Assembly: GCA_902651635.1 (NCBI GenBank)
Contig: CACRSC010000008.1
Location: forward strand, 383,880-447,879
Origin: Mastigamoeba balamuthi
Lineage: Eukaryota; Evosea; Mastigamoebida; Mastigamoebidae
Direction: 5' to 3'
DNA: 64,000 nt
The translations under genes were made by a program, and so were the position numbers. Shown one piece after another: positions 44,720 to 54,378 of the stretch; positions within the stretch are counted from its first letter, which is position 1, and each line of letters starts with the position of its first letter. The notes beneath the pieces were generated by a model. That model was given only the letters and a program-made list of their open reading frames with translations, searched no databases and was not told where the DNA came from.

Positions 44720-45316
44720 TCGTGTGGGCGCGTGAGAGGGAGTGATGGAGCAGTGGGGATCAGAGGGGGGGTGCGCTGCCGCTGGGCTGCGGGCTGGCGT
44801 TGCCCCCTCGAGAGTTTTAAACGCACGTGTTATTCTCCTTGTCCGCAGGGATCGCAGCGTTGGCTGCGTTGCGTTGCTCGTCTCGCCCGAGCGCTGCAAT
44901 GCTGGCGTTGCCTGGCTGGCGTTGCTCTGAGCGTCGGAGTGCCTCGATGTAGGGAAGCGGAGGAGCCGAGGAGCCGAGGGTGCTGTGCTGGGATTGCGTT
45001 CGTCCCGTTACGTGTGGACGTTGTCAACCGTGCTCTTTGCCGCGCGTGTGATGCGAGGCTGGGCTGGGGGCAACGTTCCGTGCGGAGGCCAATCGCCTCT
45101 TTGGCAAAGATCGTGGCGTTCTGCGCTCGCTCCGTGCGTTGCTGGGGCAATGGCTATTTCGGGAGCGCCGGCTCGTCCGCCGGAGCACTTCGGGGGGTGG
45201 GCTGTCCTGGCGGCACGGCGGCAGGAAGCGTGGACGGATGGCGTGGTTCCCTCGGTCACTGGTGCTCTTGTGGCCCGTGCTTCGCGTGAGGGAAGGGCAG
45301 CTGTGGTGTCGCTCGT
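44720..45316. other. Intergenic, no gene seen
   Basis: The 3' flank of SEL1L up to the start of the tandem duplication. GC-rich, with long chance ORFs but no recognised motif. Confidence 0.5.
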
Positions 45317-45607
45317 GCTGTTTCCGGGCGGGGACAACTGCCGATGACCCGATGAAGGGCGACGCCGCATTCCCGCTGGGGCTAAGGAGGGCATTTCCAC
45401 CAGCGCAAAAATCATGTATGCATGCATTCCCCCCGACATTGGCGTGCACTCAGGTGCGGTGGAATAGCCGAGAGCGACCGCCTCCCAATGCACCAGGCTG
45501 GACTGCCGACGTCACACGAAGGCTCATTCCGCAATTAACCTCGAGGGAGTCACACGACCTCCGACTAGACCGATCCCGAGGCGCCAAAACAGCCACAGAG
45601 CCGAGCA

Positions 45608-45954
45608 ATGAACACCCGCACATCTGCCGAGGACGCCGGGAAGCAGGAGCTCGACCGTGCAGCAGCGCAGTGGGGCGACGAGGAGGACCAGGAGCCCGCG
45701 GAGTCGCGGTCGCCCTCGCCGAGGCGCCTGCGGAGGCGCCACGCCTCCAAGGGGCCCTCGAGCACGCGGCTGAGCCTCTCGGCTCACCTGCCAGTCGACA
45801 TCGAGCAGTCCCTGCGCAAGGTGAGCTCTCCCCACTCCATTGGAGTTGCCCACCGCTGTCTCACACGGAGCGTATGTAGTGCGGCATCCTCACAGTGTCG
45901 ATGCCCAAGCCCAGGGGTGGCATCGCGTGGGAGTCGATGGCGAGAATAGTGTGA
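45608..45954 (+). CDS. Small two-exon family protein, 95 aa (tandem copy 1)
   Basis: Exons are 45608-45820 and 45880-45954, with a 59-nt GTGAGC...TGTAG intron. The short N-terminus (N-T-R-T-S-A-E-D-A-G-K) leads to W-G-D-E-E-D-Q-E-P-A-E-S-R-S-P-S-P-R and a basic R-R-L-R-R-R-H. The core is S-L-S-A-H-L-P-V-D-I-E-Q-S-L-R-K and C-G-I-L-T-V-S-M-P-K-P, with the tail E-S-M-A-R-I-V. The family promoter blocks of the 8 kb copies are not obvious here. Confidence 0.75.
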
Positions 45955-46304
45955 TGTCGAGACCCACGTGAACAATCCTCAACCGACTCTTGTTGTATAG
46001 CTGAGCCCAGTTTTCCTTGAGGGCACACCCGGATACCATCCACAACATATGCAGAGACTGTTGTAACGAAGTAGTATCTTTTTAGACGCACTATGTCAAT
46101 TGGGTTGAGCGTAGGAGTATGGTAAGGGAATCGTGCAAAATTAGACCACAAGCTCAACGTCGCTGCATTGCTCTGACAGCGGTCGATTGAAAACTCTGTG
46201 AATCGAGCGAGATGGTTTCTCAGCGTGAAAGATTGATTGTGCTCAATTGCGCTGCTGCGATTGACCGGTAGACTCCTGAACAGGTGACTCCAATTTTTGT
46301 GTAA

Positions 46305-46387
46305 GCATCTGTGGCCGAGTCGGTCCAAGGCGCTGCATTCAGGTTGCAGTCTCGCAAGAGGCCTGGGTTCGAATCCCAGCGGATGCA
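46305..46387 (+). tRNA. tRNA-Leu (CAG), copy 1
   Basis: 83 nt with a perfect class II cloverleaf. The acceptor stem is GCATCTG/CGGATGC (one T-G pair) with discriminator A. The anticodon stem CTGCA/TGCAG holds loop TTCAGGT, giving anticodon CAG at 46340-46342. The variable arm is CTC-GCAA-GAG and the T arm CTGGG-TTCGAAT-CCCAG. No intron. A and B boxes are intact, and a T-rich TTATTCTTT follows. The long variable arm and CAG anticodon identify leucine. Confidence 0.97.
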
Positions 46388-46688
46388 TTATTCTTTAGCT
46401 GTTTCCGGGCGGGGACAACTGCCGATGACCCGATGAAGGGCGACGCCGCATTCCCGCTGGGGCTAAGGAGGGCATTTCCACCAGCGCAAAAATCATGTAT
46501 GCATGCATTCCCCCCGACAATGGCGTGCACTCAGGTGCGGTGGAATAGCCGAGAGCGACCGCCTCCCAATGCACCAGGCTGGACTGCCGACGTCACACGA
46601 AGGCTCATTCCGCAATTAACCTCGAGGGAGTCACACGACCTCCGACTAGACCGATCCCGAGGCGCCAAAACAGCCACAGAGCCGAGCA

Positions 46689-47035
46689 ATGAACACCCGC
46701 ACATCTGCCGAGGACGCCGGGAAGCAGGAGCTCGACCGTGCAGCAGCGCAGTGGGGCGACGAGGAGGACCAGGAGCCCGCGGAGTCGCGGTCGCCCTCGC
46801 CGAGGCGCCTGCGGAGGCGCCACGCCTCCAAGGGGCCCTCGAGCACGCGGCTGAGCCTCTCGGCCCACCTGCCAGTCGACATCGAGCAGTCCCTGCGCAA
46901 GGTGAGCTCTCCCCACTCCATTGGAGTTGCCCACCGCTGTCTCACACGGAGCGTATGTAGTGCGGCATCCTCACAGTGTCGCTGCCCAAGCCCAGGGGTG
47001 GCATCGCGTGGGAGTCGATGGCGAGAATAGTGTGA
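46689..47035 (+). CDS. Small two-exon family protein, 95 aa (tandem copy 2)
   Basis: Exons are 46689-46901 and 46961-47035. It is identical to the copy at 45608 except C-G-I-L-T-V-S-L-P-K-P (Leu for Met) and a silent change in exon 1. Confidence 0.75.
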
Positions 47036-47385
47036 TGTCGAGACCCACGTGAACAATCCTCAACCGACTCTTGTTGTATAGCTGAGCCCAGTTTTCCTTG
47101 AGGGCACACCCGGATACCATCCACAACATATGCAGAGACTGTTGTAACGAAGTAGTATCTTTTTAGACGCACTATGTCAATTGGGTTGAGCGTAGGAGTA
47201 TGGTAAGGGAATCGTGCAAAATTAGACCACAAGCTCAACGTCGCTGCATTGCTCTGACAGCGGTCGATTGAAAACTCTGTGAATCGAGCGAGATGGTTTC
47301 TCAGCGTGAAAGATTGATTGTGCTCAATTGCGCTGCTGCGATTGACCGGTAGACTCCTGAACAGGTGACTCCAATTTTTGTGTAA

Positions 47386-47468
47386 GCATCTGTGGCCGAG
47401 TCGGTCCAAGGCGCTGCATTCAGGTTGCAGTCTCGCAAGAGGCCTGGGTTCGAATCCCAGCGGATGCA
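47386..47468 (+). tRNA. tRNA-Leu (CAG), copy 2
   Basis: Identical in sequence to copy 1, with anticodon at 47421-47423. Its end is 119 bp from the stop of the convergent hydrolase gene. Confidence 0.97.
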
Positions 47469-47587
47469 TTATTCTTACCAGCGAGACTTGGTTTTATTCT
47501 TTTGCCCCTTCACCCTTAGTCCCTCATCCGACTTGCCACTCATTCCAAGACAGATTCTCGGCACGGAATAACGGCTTCTGTGAAGGA

Positions 47588-48919
47588 CTAGGCCACAGGC
47601 CTGTACGTCTCGATCCCCGTGATGATTGCCTGCAGCATCGGCAGCAGGGACGTGATACCGCTGATGTGGTTCCCCTGCAGCTCCACAAACTGCGCCCCGG
47701 GGATCCTCGACGCCACGTACCTCTGCATCGCAATCGGCGCCAGGTGGTCGCGCAGCGCCCCCGCGATCACCACCGGCGGCAGCACGGCCGGGATGTCCGT
47801 CCCCCCGCGCAGCTTCAGCGTCTCCCTGCGCTCCTCCCCTGGGCGCACAGACAGTAAGATTGTTAGTTTTGACTTTGTTTTTGAATTTGACTTGGTTTTT
47901 GAGCAAAAAAGAAGGGCCGATTGAAACACCAATTGGCAATCAATTGGGCGCCGCTGCTGACCTGCGCCGGGGATGGAGATGTCCTCGAGCTCGAAGCCCC
48001 AGTCGGCGTTGATGACCCTCGGCGTGTCGCGGTAGCCCTCGAGGGTCTCGCGGACGCTGAGGTGCATGTTGGCGGCCATCTCTGCCTCCCACTCGTCAAA
48101 CGTCGTCCCGCAGCGCTCGGCCCACGCGCGCACCTCGTCCCGCTCGTCGCCCGTCATCGCCTTGGGCCCCGTCAGGATCGTGCGCAGCAGCTCGAGCGCC
48201 GCGGGCACCCCGGTGGCCAGGCGGCGCTGTAGGACGCGCCCCACGAGCGGGTGCAGCGCAGAGAGCGGCCAGTACTGGCCCGGGCGGCCCACGGTGACGT
48301 AGTTGAGCCACGTCATGCCCTCGGTGTAGCCCTCGTGCTCGCGGAAGGGGCTGAAGCCGCCGAGGACCAGCAGGCCGCGCACAGACTCGGCGGGCTGGAT
48401 GCGCCTCTCGGGGTCCGGGGGCGAGTTGGCCGCGCAGGCGTAGGCCCAGATGCTCCCGTAGCTGCGCCGATTCAATTGAGATATGCGCGGATCCAGGAAA
48501 AGCAAAACCGGGAAACTTCTCGGAAACAGGGCACAGGAACGGGGAATTACGCGGGATTTTCCGCCGCCAAACAGAGCAGGTGCGCACCTGCCGCCAAAGA
48601 AGAGCACGTGCGTGGGCGCCCCGACCTCGTGCGCGAGCAGCTCCTGCACGTCCGCGGCGTAGGCCGACACGGGGAGCCCCCGCGGGAAGGGGGACGAGCG
48701 GCCCCAGCCCGGCAGCGTGGGCGCCACGCAGCGCCAGCCCATGCGGGCGAAGAACCGCGAGACGTGCGCAGAGACGCTGCCGACGCCGAAGACGCCGTGC
48801 AGCGTCAGCACCACGCGCGCGCTCGTCAGGTCGCCGCCGACGGCGTAGGCCAGCAGGCGGCCGTCGCTGAGCGTGAGCGTGCGCTCGGGGCCCGTGGCGT
48901 CGGAGCTCGCGGAGGACAT
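47588..48919 (-). CDS. Alpha/beta-hydrolase fold protein
   Basis: Exons are 48919-48588, 48461-47962 and 47838-47588 (360 aa). Both introns (126 and 123 nt) are multiples of three without stops, so the unspliced frame is also open. L-H-G-V-F-G-V-G-S is the oxyanion loop, P-G-W-G-R-S the typical turn. F-F-G-G-S-Y-G-S is the nucleophile elbow, and its Ser codon is split by intron 1 (AG|C). Late in the protein, G-A-L-R-D-H-L-A-P and G-N-H-I-S fit the acid and His of the triad. The fold covers esterases, epoxide hydrolases and others; the substrate cannot be told. No signal peptide. Confidence 0.85.
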   Translation of the reverse strand: MSSASSDATGPERTLTLSDGRLLAYAVGGDLTSARVVLTLHGVFGVGSVSAHVSRFFARMGWRCVAPTLPGWGRSSPFPRGLPVSAYAADVQELLAHEVGAPTHVLFFGGRCAPALFGGGKSRVIPRSCALFPRSFPVLLFLDPRISQLNRRSYGSIWAYACAANSPPDPERRIQPAESVRGLLVLGGFSPFREHEGYTEGMTWLNYVTVGRPGQYWPLSALHPLVGRVLQRRLATGVPAALELLRTILTGPKAMTGDERDEVRAWAERCGTTFDEWEAEMAANMHLSVRETLEGYRDTPRVINADWGFELEDISIPGAGQQRRPIDCQLVFQSALLFCSKTKSNSKTKSKLTILLSVRPGEERRETLKLRGGTDIPAVLPPVVIAGALRDHLAPIAMQRYVASRIPGAQFVELQGNHISGITSLLPMLQAIITGIETYRPVA

Positions 48920-49860
48920 CGGCGCTGCGCCTGTGGGGGGAACGCGCGCACCAACAAAAAGTCAAACTGAAATGCTATAATTGGAGCTATGGGAAAGATA
49001 CGGGACAGATCGCGGAGAATCCCAACGTCCGCTAATTCCCGGTATATCTGCCCACGACGCCAGACAGTTGGTTCTCCTGCCCGCCGAGATTCCCGCACGA
49101 ACAGAAGGGACTGCGCAGTGCTCGCATCTTCTCTCTCTCTCTCTCTTTCTCTCAACGGCAATGTACGTCCCCACAAAGACAGAGTGATCAAGCTCGTGAA
49201 GGCTACTGATATCCGAACATGGAAGGCGGGGCACGGGGGCAGCGATGGCAGGACTGCGTGGAACGAGTCTGGATGTGCAGCGAGGGCAGCAGCGAGGTCA
49301 TCCGCGGACAGGAGCAGCTGCAGGAGCCTCCTCAACATTCGTGGCTTCGGCTCGCACGTGCTGCATAGAGACGTGGCGGCGCTGAAGGCTCCCTGGAGCG
49401 GCTGTCTGAACTGCATCACGGGCCACGGGCGACAAGATGGAGTTGAAGGATCAAAAATGGGGAATCACTATTTTCAAAATCTGTTGAGCAAAGAAGCTCA
49501 CCCGGGTTCCTGTCCGTCCGTAGAGTCAATGATTCTTCGAGGCGGCCAAACTCGGCGGGCTTGTAGAGCACTGGCGAGAAGCTGCGGATCTTCCTATTGC
49601 CTGTCGGATGCGGTGGCCGTCGCGTTGCCGGAAGAGGAGAAACGCACGTTCCCCGCCGAATTTGGGCATCGGATCTTAGCAGGCCCACGGAGACCTGGCA
49701 TCTCCCGATCGGGGAACGCCGCGCTACGAGCCCGCAGTGAAAACCGAAATGTGCCAGAAAACGCGATCGTGGGCGGTGACGCACCGCGGTTGCCTATCGT
49801 CGGATCTTCGCTTTCAGCTCTGCCACACCTATTTTATCGGCTGAGTTCGAAGACACCAGC
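48920..49860. other. Intergenic, (CT)n microsatellite, no gene
   Basis: About 940 bp with a (CT)n run at about 49127-49150. The right part (from about 49660) is upstream of the next small-family gene and keeps a GTGACG ... ATCGTCGGATCTTC block near 49778-49810, a diverged form of the family promoter. Confidence 0.5.
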
Positions 49861-50314
49861 ATGGCCACTGCATTCGCCACCGCGTCGCCAGCGATCGCCG
49901 AGGCCACCGCGGGGCGTCGAAGCCAGCGCAGGGAGGCGGCAGAGTCGGGCCTGGACGCAGCGGCCGCAGCAGAGGCGCGGCAGGAGGGGCAGTACTGGGG
50001 CAGCGACGACGACGAGCCCGCCGAGCAGCGGTCGCCGTCCCCTCGCGTCCTCCGCAGGCGCCACGCGCGCTCGAGGGCCCCCGCCACGCGCGGGAGCCTG
50101 ACAGCGCACCTGCCGACGGACATCGAGCAGTCGCTGCGCCGGGTGCGTTGGTCCTCGCGGGCACAGAGGGTTGGGCAGGGGTGGCGCTGAGACACTCTCC
50201 GTAGCACTGTCGCTGACTCAGTGCGTCTTGCTGCAGTGCGGCATCCTCACGGTGGCGCTGCCCAAGCCGGCCTCGGGGATGGCGTGGGCGTCGTTTGCGA
50301 CATCGATGCGCTGA
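49861..50314 (+). CDS. Small two-exon family protein, 119 aa (type A, longest)
   Basis: Exons are 49861-50142 and 50237-50314, with a 94-nt GTGCGT...CTGCAG intron. The extended N-terminus (A-I-A-E-A-T-A-G-R-R-S-Q-R-R-E) leads to G-S-D-D-D-E-P-A-E-Q-R-S-P-S-P-R-V-L-R-R-R. The core is S-L-T-A-H-L-P-T-D-I-E-Q-S-L-R-R plus C-G-I-L-T-V-A-L-P-K-P, with the tail A-W-A-S-F-A-T-S-M-R. Confidence 0.78.
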
Positions 50315-51379
50315 GGAGCCATCGCTGAGCGGGGCCTGCACGCCAGTGAACCTGCACGCCCATCTACCCGGAGTTCGATGCACATATGCGACACGATGTG
50401 AACTACCAACAATGGCATTCGTTCTTGTTCACTGGACTGCATCTCCCTGTCCCACCGGGCATCCAATTTTGGCTGAGCACGGCCGCTTCCATTTGCAGTA
50501 TTGTGCGGCTCCTCATTTGACATTGGGCAGGATCACTTTGGTAGGGAGAGAAGTCAATCCCAGATGCCCAGTCCGTGGCGCTGCTGCTCTGCTGCAAAGA
50601 ACTCGCGTCCATTGAGCAGCGTCACAGCAACAGCCACATGTTGCACAGTCAGTCCGCTGAGCAACAAGACGCAAAATCTCGGAGGGGCCACTCTTATTCG
50701 CAAGGAACTCCTCCGCCAGCTTGGAGGTCGTCTCCCTGAGCCATCCCGACTGTACGAATCAGGATAAGACTGGAAGAGAGGAGTACCTACAGATTCAGAG
50801 CATCATTTAGACAGGCACTCTGGCGCCCAGTTATGTTCTCAAGGCTGTTTAATGGCGTGCATCACACGTTTCATGGTGCTTCTGCAGAAGAAGTCCTGAT
50901 TTGAAATATGGTCAGACTTGCCCGCATGTTGTTCTCTGGAGTGGGAAGAAGGGAGCCAGTGACATAATTAGAACCCTCTGACGGATTAAATATAGATCTG
51001 CCCTACTTTCGTCCGACTAATCAATAGTACCACACAACACAGTTCCATGACATGTTTCAGAGCAGTAGCCCGGAAACTACGTACGACCCGCGGGGAGCAG
51101 CAGTCGGATGGGTGGATTTCTCTCCCGGACAATGCAGGAAAATGGGAAAAGCAGTCTGCCGCCGAGTCTGGGCATCTCTCTTAGCTTTCGGTTAGCTTGG
51201 TTATCGGGTCTCTGTGCCATGTCTCGATCCGGAAGATCGCGCCCACGAGAGCATTGAAGAAGCCGAGTCGCCGAAAAGACATGATCGGGCGATGACGGTG
51301 CACAGCTGGGCCCGATCGCCAGATCTGAAGAGTAACGTTCTCTGGCATTCTATTCTGGTCGCAGGCTCTGACCGAAACG
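50315..51379. other. Spacer, no gene seen
   Basis: Mixed composition. Only short ORFs with no recognisable motif. Confidence 0.4.
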
Positions 51380-51798
51380 ATGACCAGCACAACGCTGCCG
51401 GGGCCCGTCGCGCTGAGCACCTCGAGGCTCTGCGTGGGGTCCGGCGAAGCATCAGGGGCAGGCCTGCGGGCAAAGGAGGCGGCAGCTGCTGGGACGCCCA
51501 AGGAGCACTGGGGCACCGAATTCCCCGATGAGCCCGTCGAGCAGCGGGCACCGTCTCCCCGCATCCTCCACAGGCGCCTCGCACGCGCGAGGACATCCCC
51601 CTCACGAACGAGCCTGTATGCGCACTTTCCTGTGGACATTGAGCAGTCACTGCGTCGTGTACGTGCCACATAGCATCTCACAGAAGCTCACCATGTACCG
51701 CACCCCACGCCCGCCTGTAGTGTGGCATCCTCGCAGTGGCTCTACCGAAGCCCGCATCAGGAGCAGCGTGGTCATCTTTTGCTACAAGAATGCGTTGA
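51380..51798 (+). CDS. Small two-exon family protein, 118 aa (type A)
   Basis: Exons are 51380-51658 and 51721-51798, with a 62-nt GTACGT...CTGTAG intron. The N-terminal half is the most diverged of type A: the basic stretch is R-A-P-S-P-R-I-L-H-R-R and the acidic patch E-F-P-D-E-P-V-E-Q. The core is S-L-Y-A-H-F-P-V-D-I-E-Q-S-L-R-R and C-G-I-L-A-V-A-L-P-K-P, with the tail A-W-S-S-F-A-T-R-M-R. Confidence 0.75.
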
Positions 51799-51829
51799 GG
51801 CGTTGAGTTTATTCTGCTGTTGTGGCGTC

Positions 51830-52180
51830 ATTGGCAGAATGCACACCAGTGGCCTTTGGCTTTCACGAGAATGAGCGGAATTGGTGGAAGTACTGCGTCC
51901 AATGTCGCAATTCCAATTTCAGCGATGAATTCTCCTTTCTTTGTAAATTGTCCCCGCATAGTTCCGGATACATGGACCGCGCTCCACACAATGAGAGATC
52001 CGGTCAGAGAGTGCCTGCGTTTTGAGCCTACTGAAACTGTTTTCTGCAAGACTCCGTGGCCGCCCAATGTCTTTCCCCTTTGGGATCTGAGCGATTGCTT
52101 TTCCAGTCTCCAAATACTGTGCGATCCTGGGGAAGCCCGAGACGAAGTGGTTAGTTGTGGAAATACTTCAATTGCAGTCC
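51830..52180 (-). mobile_element. Tc1/mariner-like transposase N-terminal relic
   Basis: On the minus strand, about 52160-52010 reads R-I-A-Q-Y-L-E-T-G-K-A-I-A-Q and then G-R-P-R-S-L-A-E-N-S-F-S-R-L-K. This is a helix-turn-helix followed by the G-R-P-R linker of paired HTH domains in Tc1/mariner transposases. After a frame change, M-R-G-Q-F-T-K-K-G and L-V-K-A-K-G-H-W-C-A-F follow, similar to the stretch just before the catalytic domain. The DDE core is absent, as the small-family gene at 51.4-51.8 kb lies there. Truncated and inactive. Confidence 0.45.
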
Positions 52181-52792
52181 AGTGTTGTTTATTATCCCGG
52201 GATGAATACACACGGTCAATCCTCGTACCATATCATGCATCAATCACCGTGTTGGCCGCTGTGCAGGCATACTCCTACATGACCATCTAAGTTGCAGCCC
52301 ACCTAAAGGCGAGGCAATGCCAGCACGTGAGAATAGCTGGTAGTGGATGGAATCCGGGGTTCCATGCAATCCATGACTCCTACATGAGGAAAAAACAGGG
52401 AGAGACCGAGGACGGGGCACAGCCGTTAAGAGCGAAAACCGTATCTTGTCAATTCCCATCCCGGAGCCTACCGTGCAGGGCACTGTTGAACTCTGCGGTG
52501 CTATTTTTGTCCGATGAACCCGCCATCGTAGAGATGCCAGGGCCAAGAGATTTGTCTGGTGGCTCGCCCACGCCGGTGATCCACGTGGTCTTGTGAGCAT
52601 GGAATGAACTATAGCGTATAAGGAGCACATGGCACTTATTAAATAAGAATAACTCCTCCGTGCCAAAAGATGAGTACAACACTGACAGGCAATACCAGCA
52701 CAGAGGAATAGCCGAGAGAGAACGAGCATGCCGGATACACAAGTACTGACAACCCCACAAATAAAGGAGAGGGCACTTTGCAAGGTCGCACA
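52181..52792. other. Spacer, no gene seen
   Basis: AT-richer sequence upstream of the next small-family gene; no recognised feature. Confidence 0.4.
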
Positions 52793-53167
52793 ATGGCCAC
52801 AGACACCCACGCCCAGTCAACAATGACCTCAGAGCAGCAGAGCGTTCAGCATGTGCTAGAGCTGAATGGACTGGCTGCTGAGCCGCGTTGGACTGAAGAC
52901 GAGGTGATAGAGCCCGTCCGGTCGCGCTGTGGGTCGCCTAGGAGACAAATGGGGCACCGCGCACAACCGACGGCACCCCGCACTCGAATCAGCCTCTCTG
53001 CGCAGCTGCCTGTCGATATTGAGCAGTCCCTCCGCAGGGTGGGTCTGTCTTCTCCAGAGAATTCTAAACCTTCACTAACACATGGCCATTAGTGTGGCAT
53101 TCTGGCAGTGATGCTGCCCAAGCCAATGGGCAGTGCTGAGTGGATGGTACCTCCAAAGAGGTGCTGA
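52793..53167 (+). CDS. Small two-exon family protein, 106 aa (type B)
   Basis: Exons are 52793-53038 and 53093-53167, with a 54-nt GTGGGT...ATTAG intron. The Gln/Ser/Thr-rich N-terminus leads to L-A-A-E-P-R-W-T-E-D-E-V-I-E-P and R-C-G-S-P-R-R-Q. The core is S-L-S-A-Q-L-P-V-D-I-E-Q-S-L-R-R and C-G-I-L-A-V-M-L-P-K-P, ending in Cys (P-K-R-C) like the copy at 30922. Confidence 0.72.
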
Positions 53168-53860
53168 ATCTGGGGTGGCTCGCTTCACGTCAAGTAGATG
53201 AGTTCAACACCGTGGCATTTTTCGTGAAGTCGGGGCCTGCCGCGCCCTGAGAGAGTCTATTCGGCGCTAATTTGCATCTTTCACGGCCCAAAAACGACCT
53301 GCAGACAATAAACAACAGTGTACATGCTTCACGTGTCTTTTGCACGGAGCCTCTCGACACTGATTCTGCTGTCCTTGGTTTTGGAAAAAAGACGATTTCT
53401 GGCCGTAATGTGAAAATGCGATATTCCATTTGGACATCCACCGCCATGACAGTCAGAAACGCTTTTCACTACCTAAGGGTTTTGGCTGTACACAGCCCGG
53501 CGGCATTGTTCAGCTTTATTGGCATGGGAATGCTCTATCTGCGTGGGAGGATGCCTGGATACTGCTGGCTATCTCCGCCAGGCTGGAATGTCGCATGCAG
53601 CTTGTGGGGCACGTGGTAGAACGGGTGATTTTTATCTCCGGCAGTAACTGGAATAACTCCTCCAGTGTCCAGACGGTAAAAAAGGCCTCGTGGAATTTCG
53701 ATGCTCCATGACGGCGTGATGCGGTGCAGAGGAAATGCCAATGGGCAGCAGGGGGAAAGCACTGCTCAGCCAAGTTGCAGTGTCGTCAGGTCACTTTGAA
53801 TCCGGTCCGCACTTATCTATTTGGCGTGGCACCCCCACAAGGCCGCGCACCCAGGAAGCA
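53168..53860. other. Spacer, no gene seen
   Basis: Several open frames on both strands without recognisable motifs. Confidence 0.4.
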
Positions 53861-54216
53861 ATGTCCTCGCAGTATTGCCCACACGCGCACGGCAAGAAGC
53901 GGTTGCAGCACAGAGGCCTCGATGCAGCCCCGTGCTGGACAGATGAGCAGGTGGAGCCCACCGAGTCGCTCTGTGGGTCGCCCAGGCGGCATGCGAGCCA
54001 CCTCTCGCGCGCTCTGGCTCCACGCACGCAGATGAGCCTCTCAGCGCGCCTGCCTGTGGAACTCGAGCAATCTCTGCGCAGGGTAAGGCACTCGGCTTGG
54101 CTTGGTTTTGTGGTTTTTCACCAGAAATTCGATCCCGAATGCAGAGTGGCATTGTGGTCGTGTCCCTCCCACAGCCCGTGGACTGTGTGGCGAGAATAGA
54201 GAGCATTCATTCATAG
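53861..54216 (+). CDS. Small two-exon family protein, 97 aa (type B, diverged core)
   Basis: Exons are 53861-54082 and 54145-54216, with a 62-nt GTAAGG...ATGCAG intron. It has L-D-A-A-P-C-W-T-D-E-Q-V-E-P-T-E and L-C-G-S-P-R-R-H. The core is changed: S-L-S-A-R-L-P-V-E-L-E-Q-S-L-R-R and S-G-I-V-V-V-S-L-P-Q-P, losing the otherwise constant Cys and Lys. It could be a decaying copy or a specialised one. Confidence 0.6.
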
Positions 54217-54378
54217 CTGGCCACGTTCGCTGTGATGCTCCCATGTACACAGAGTGAAAACAGTGTACGTTTGCAGCTTGGCAACAAACGGGCGCAGAGG
54301 GGTCCGCAGCCAAGAGGGCACGGCGGGTGTGCAGTCACGGAACAAATACGATTGCTAGGCTTGCTGCTCGGCAGACTA
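54217..54378. other. Convergent 3' ends
   Basis: The 3' flanks of the last small-family gene and of the unidentified minus-strand gene. Confidence 0.4.

Larger units (their letters stand above)
45317..46395 (+). repeat. Tandem duplication, unit 1 (1,079 bp)
   Basis: The unit starts GCTGTTTCCGGGCGG and ends GGATGCATTATTCTT. It is followed after two bases (TA) by unit 2, at an offset of 1,081. I see three base differences between units. It carries one small-family gene and one tRNA-Leu. Confidence 0.95.
46398..47476 (+). repeat. Tandem duplication, unit 2 (1,079 bp)
   Basis: Second unit; it differs from unit 1 at an A/T change near 46520, a C/T change near 46864 and a C/A change near 46982. 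The last is a coding change (Leu versus Met in exon 2 of the small gene). Confidence 0.95.

Noticed and set aside
43349-44899. A 516-codon minus-strand ORF opposite the SEL1L exon
   Set aside because: It mirrors the GC-rich codon pattern of the real gene, is Arg/Ala-rich and has no motif. The plus strand carries clear Sel1 repeats.
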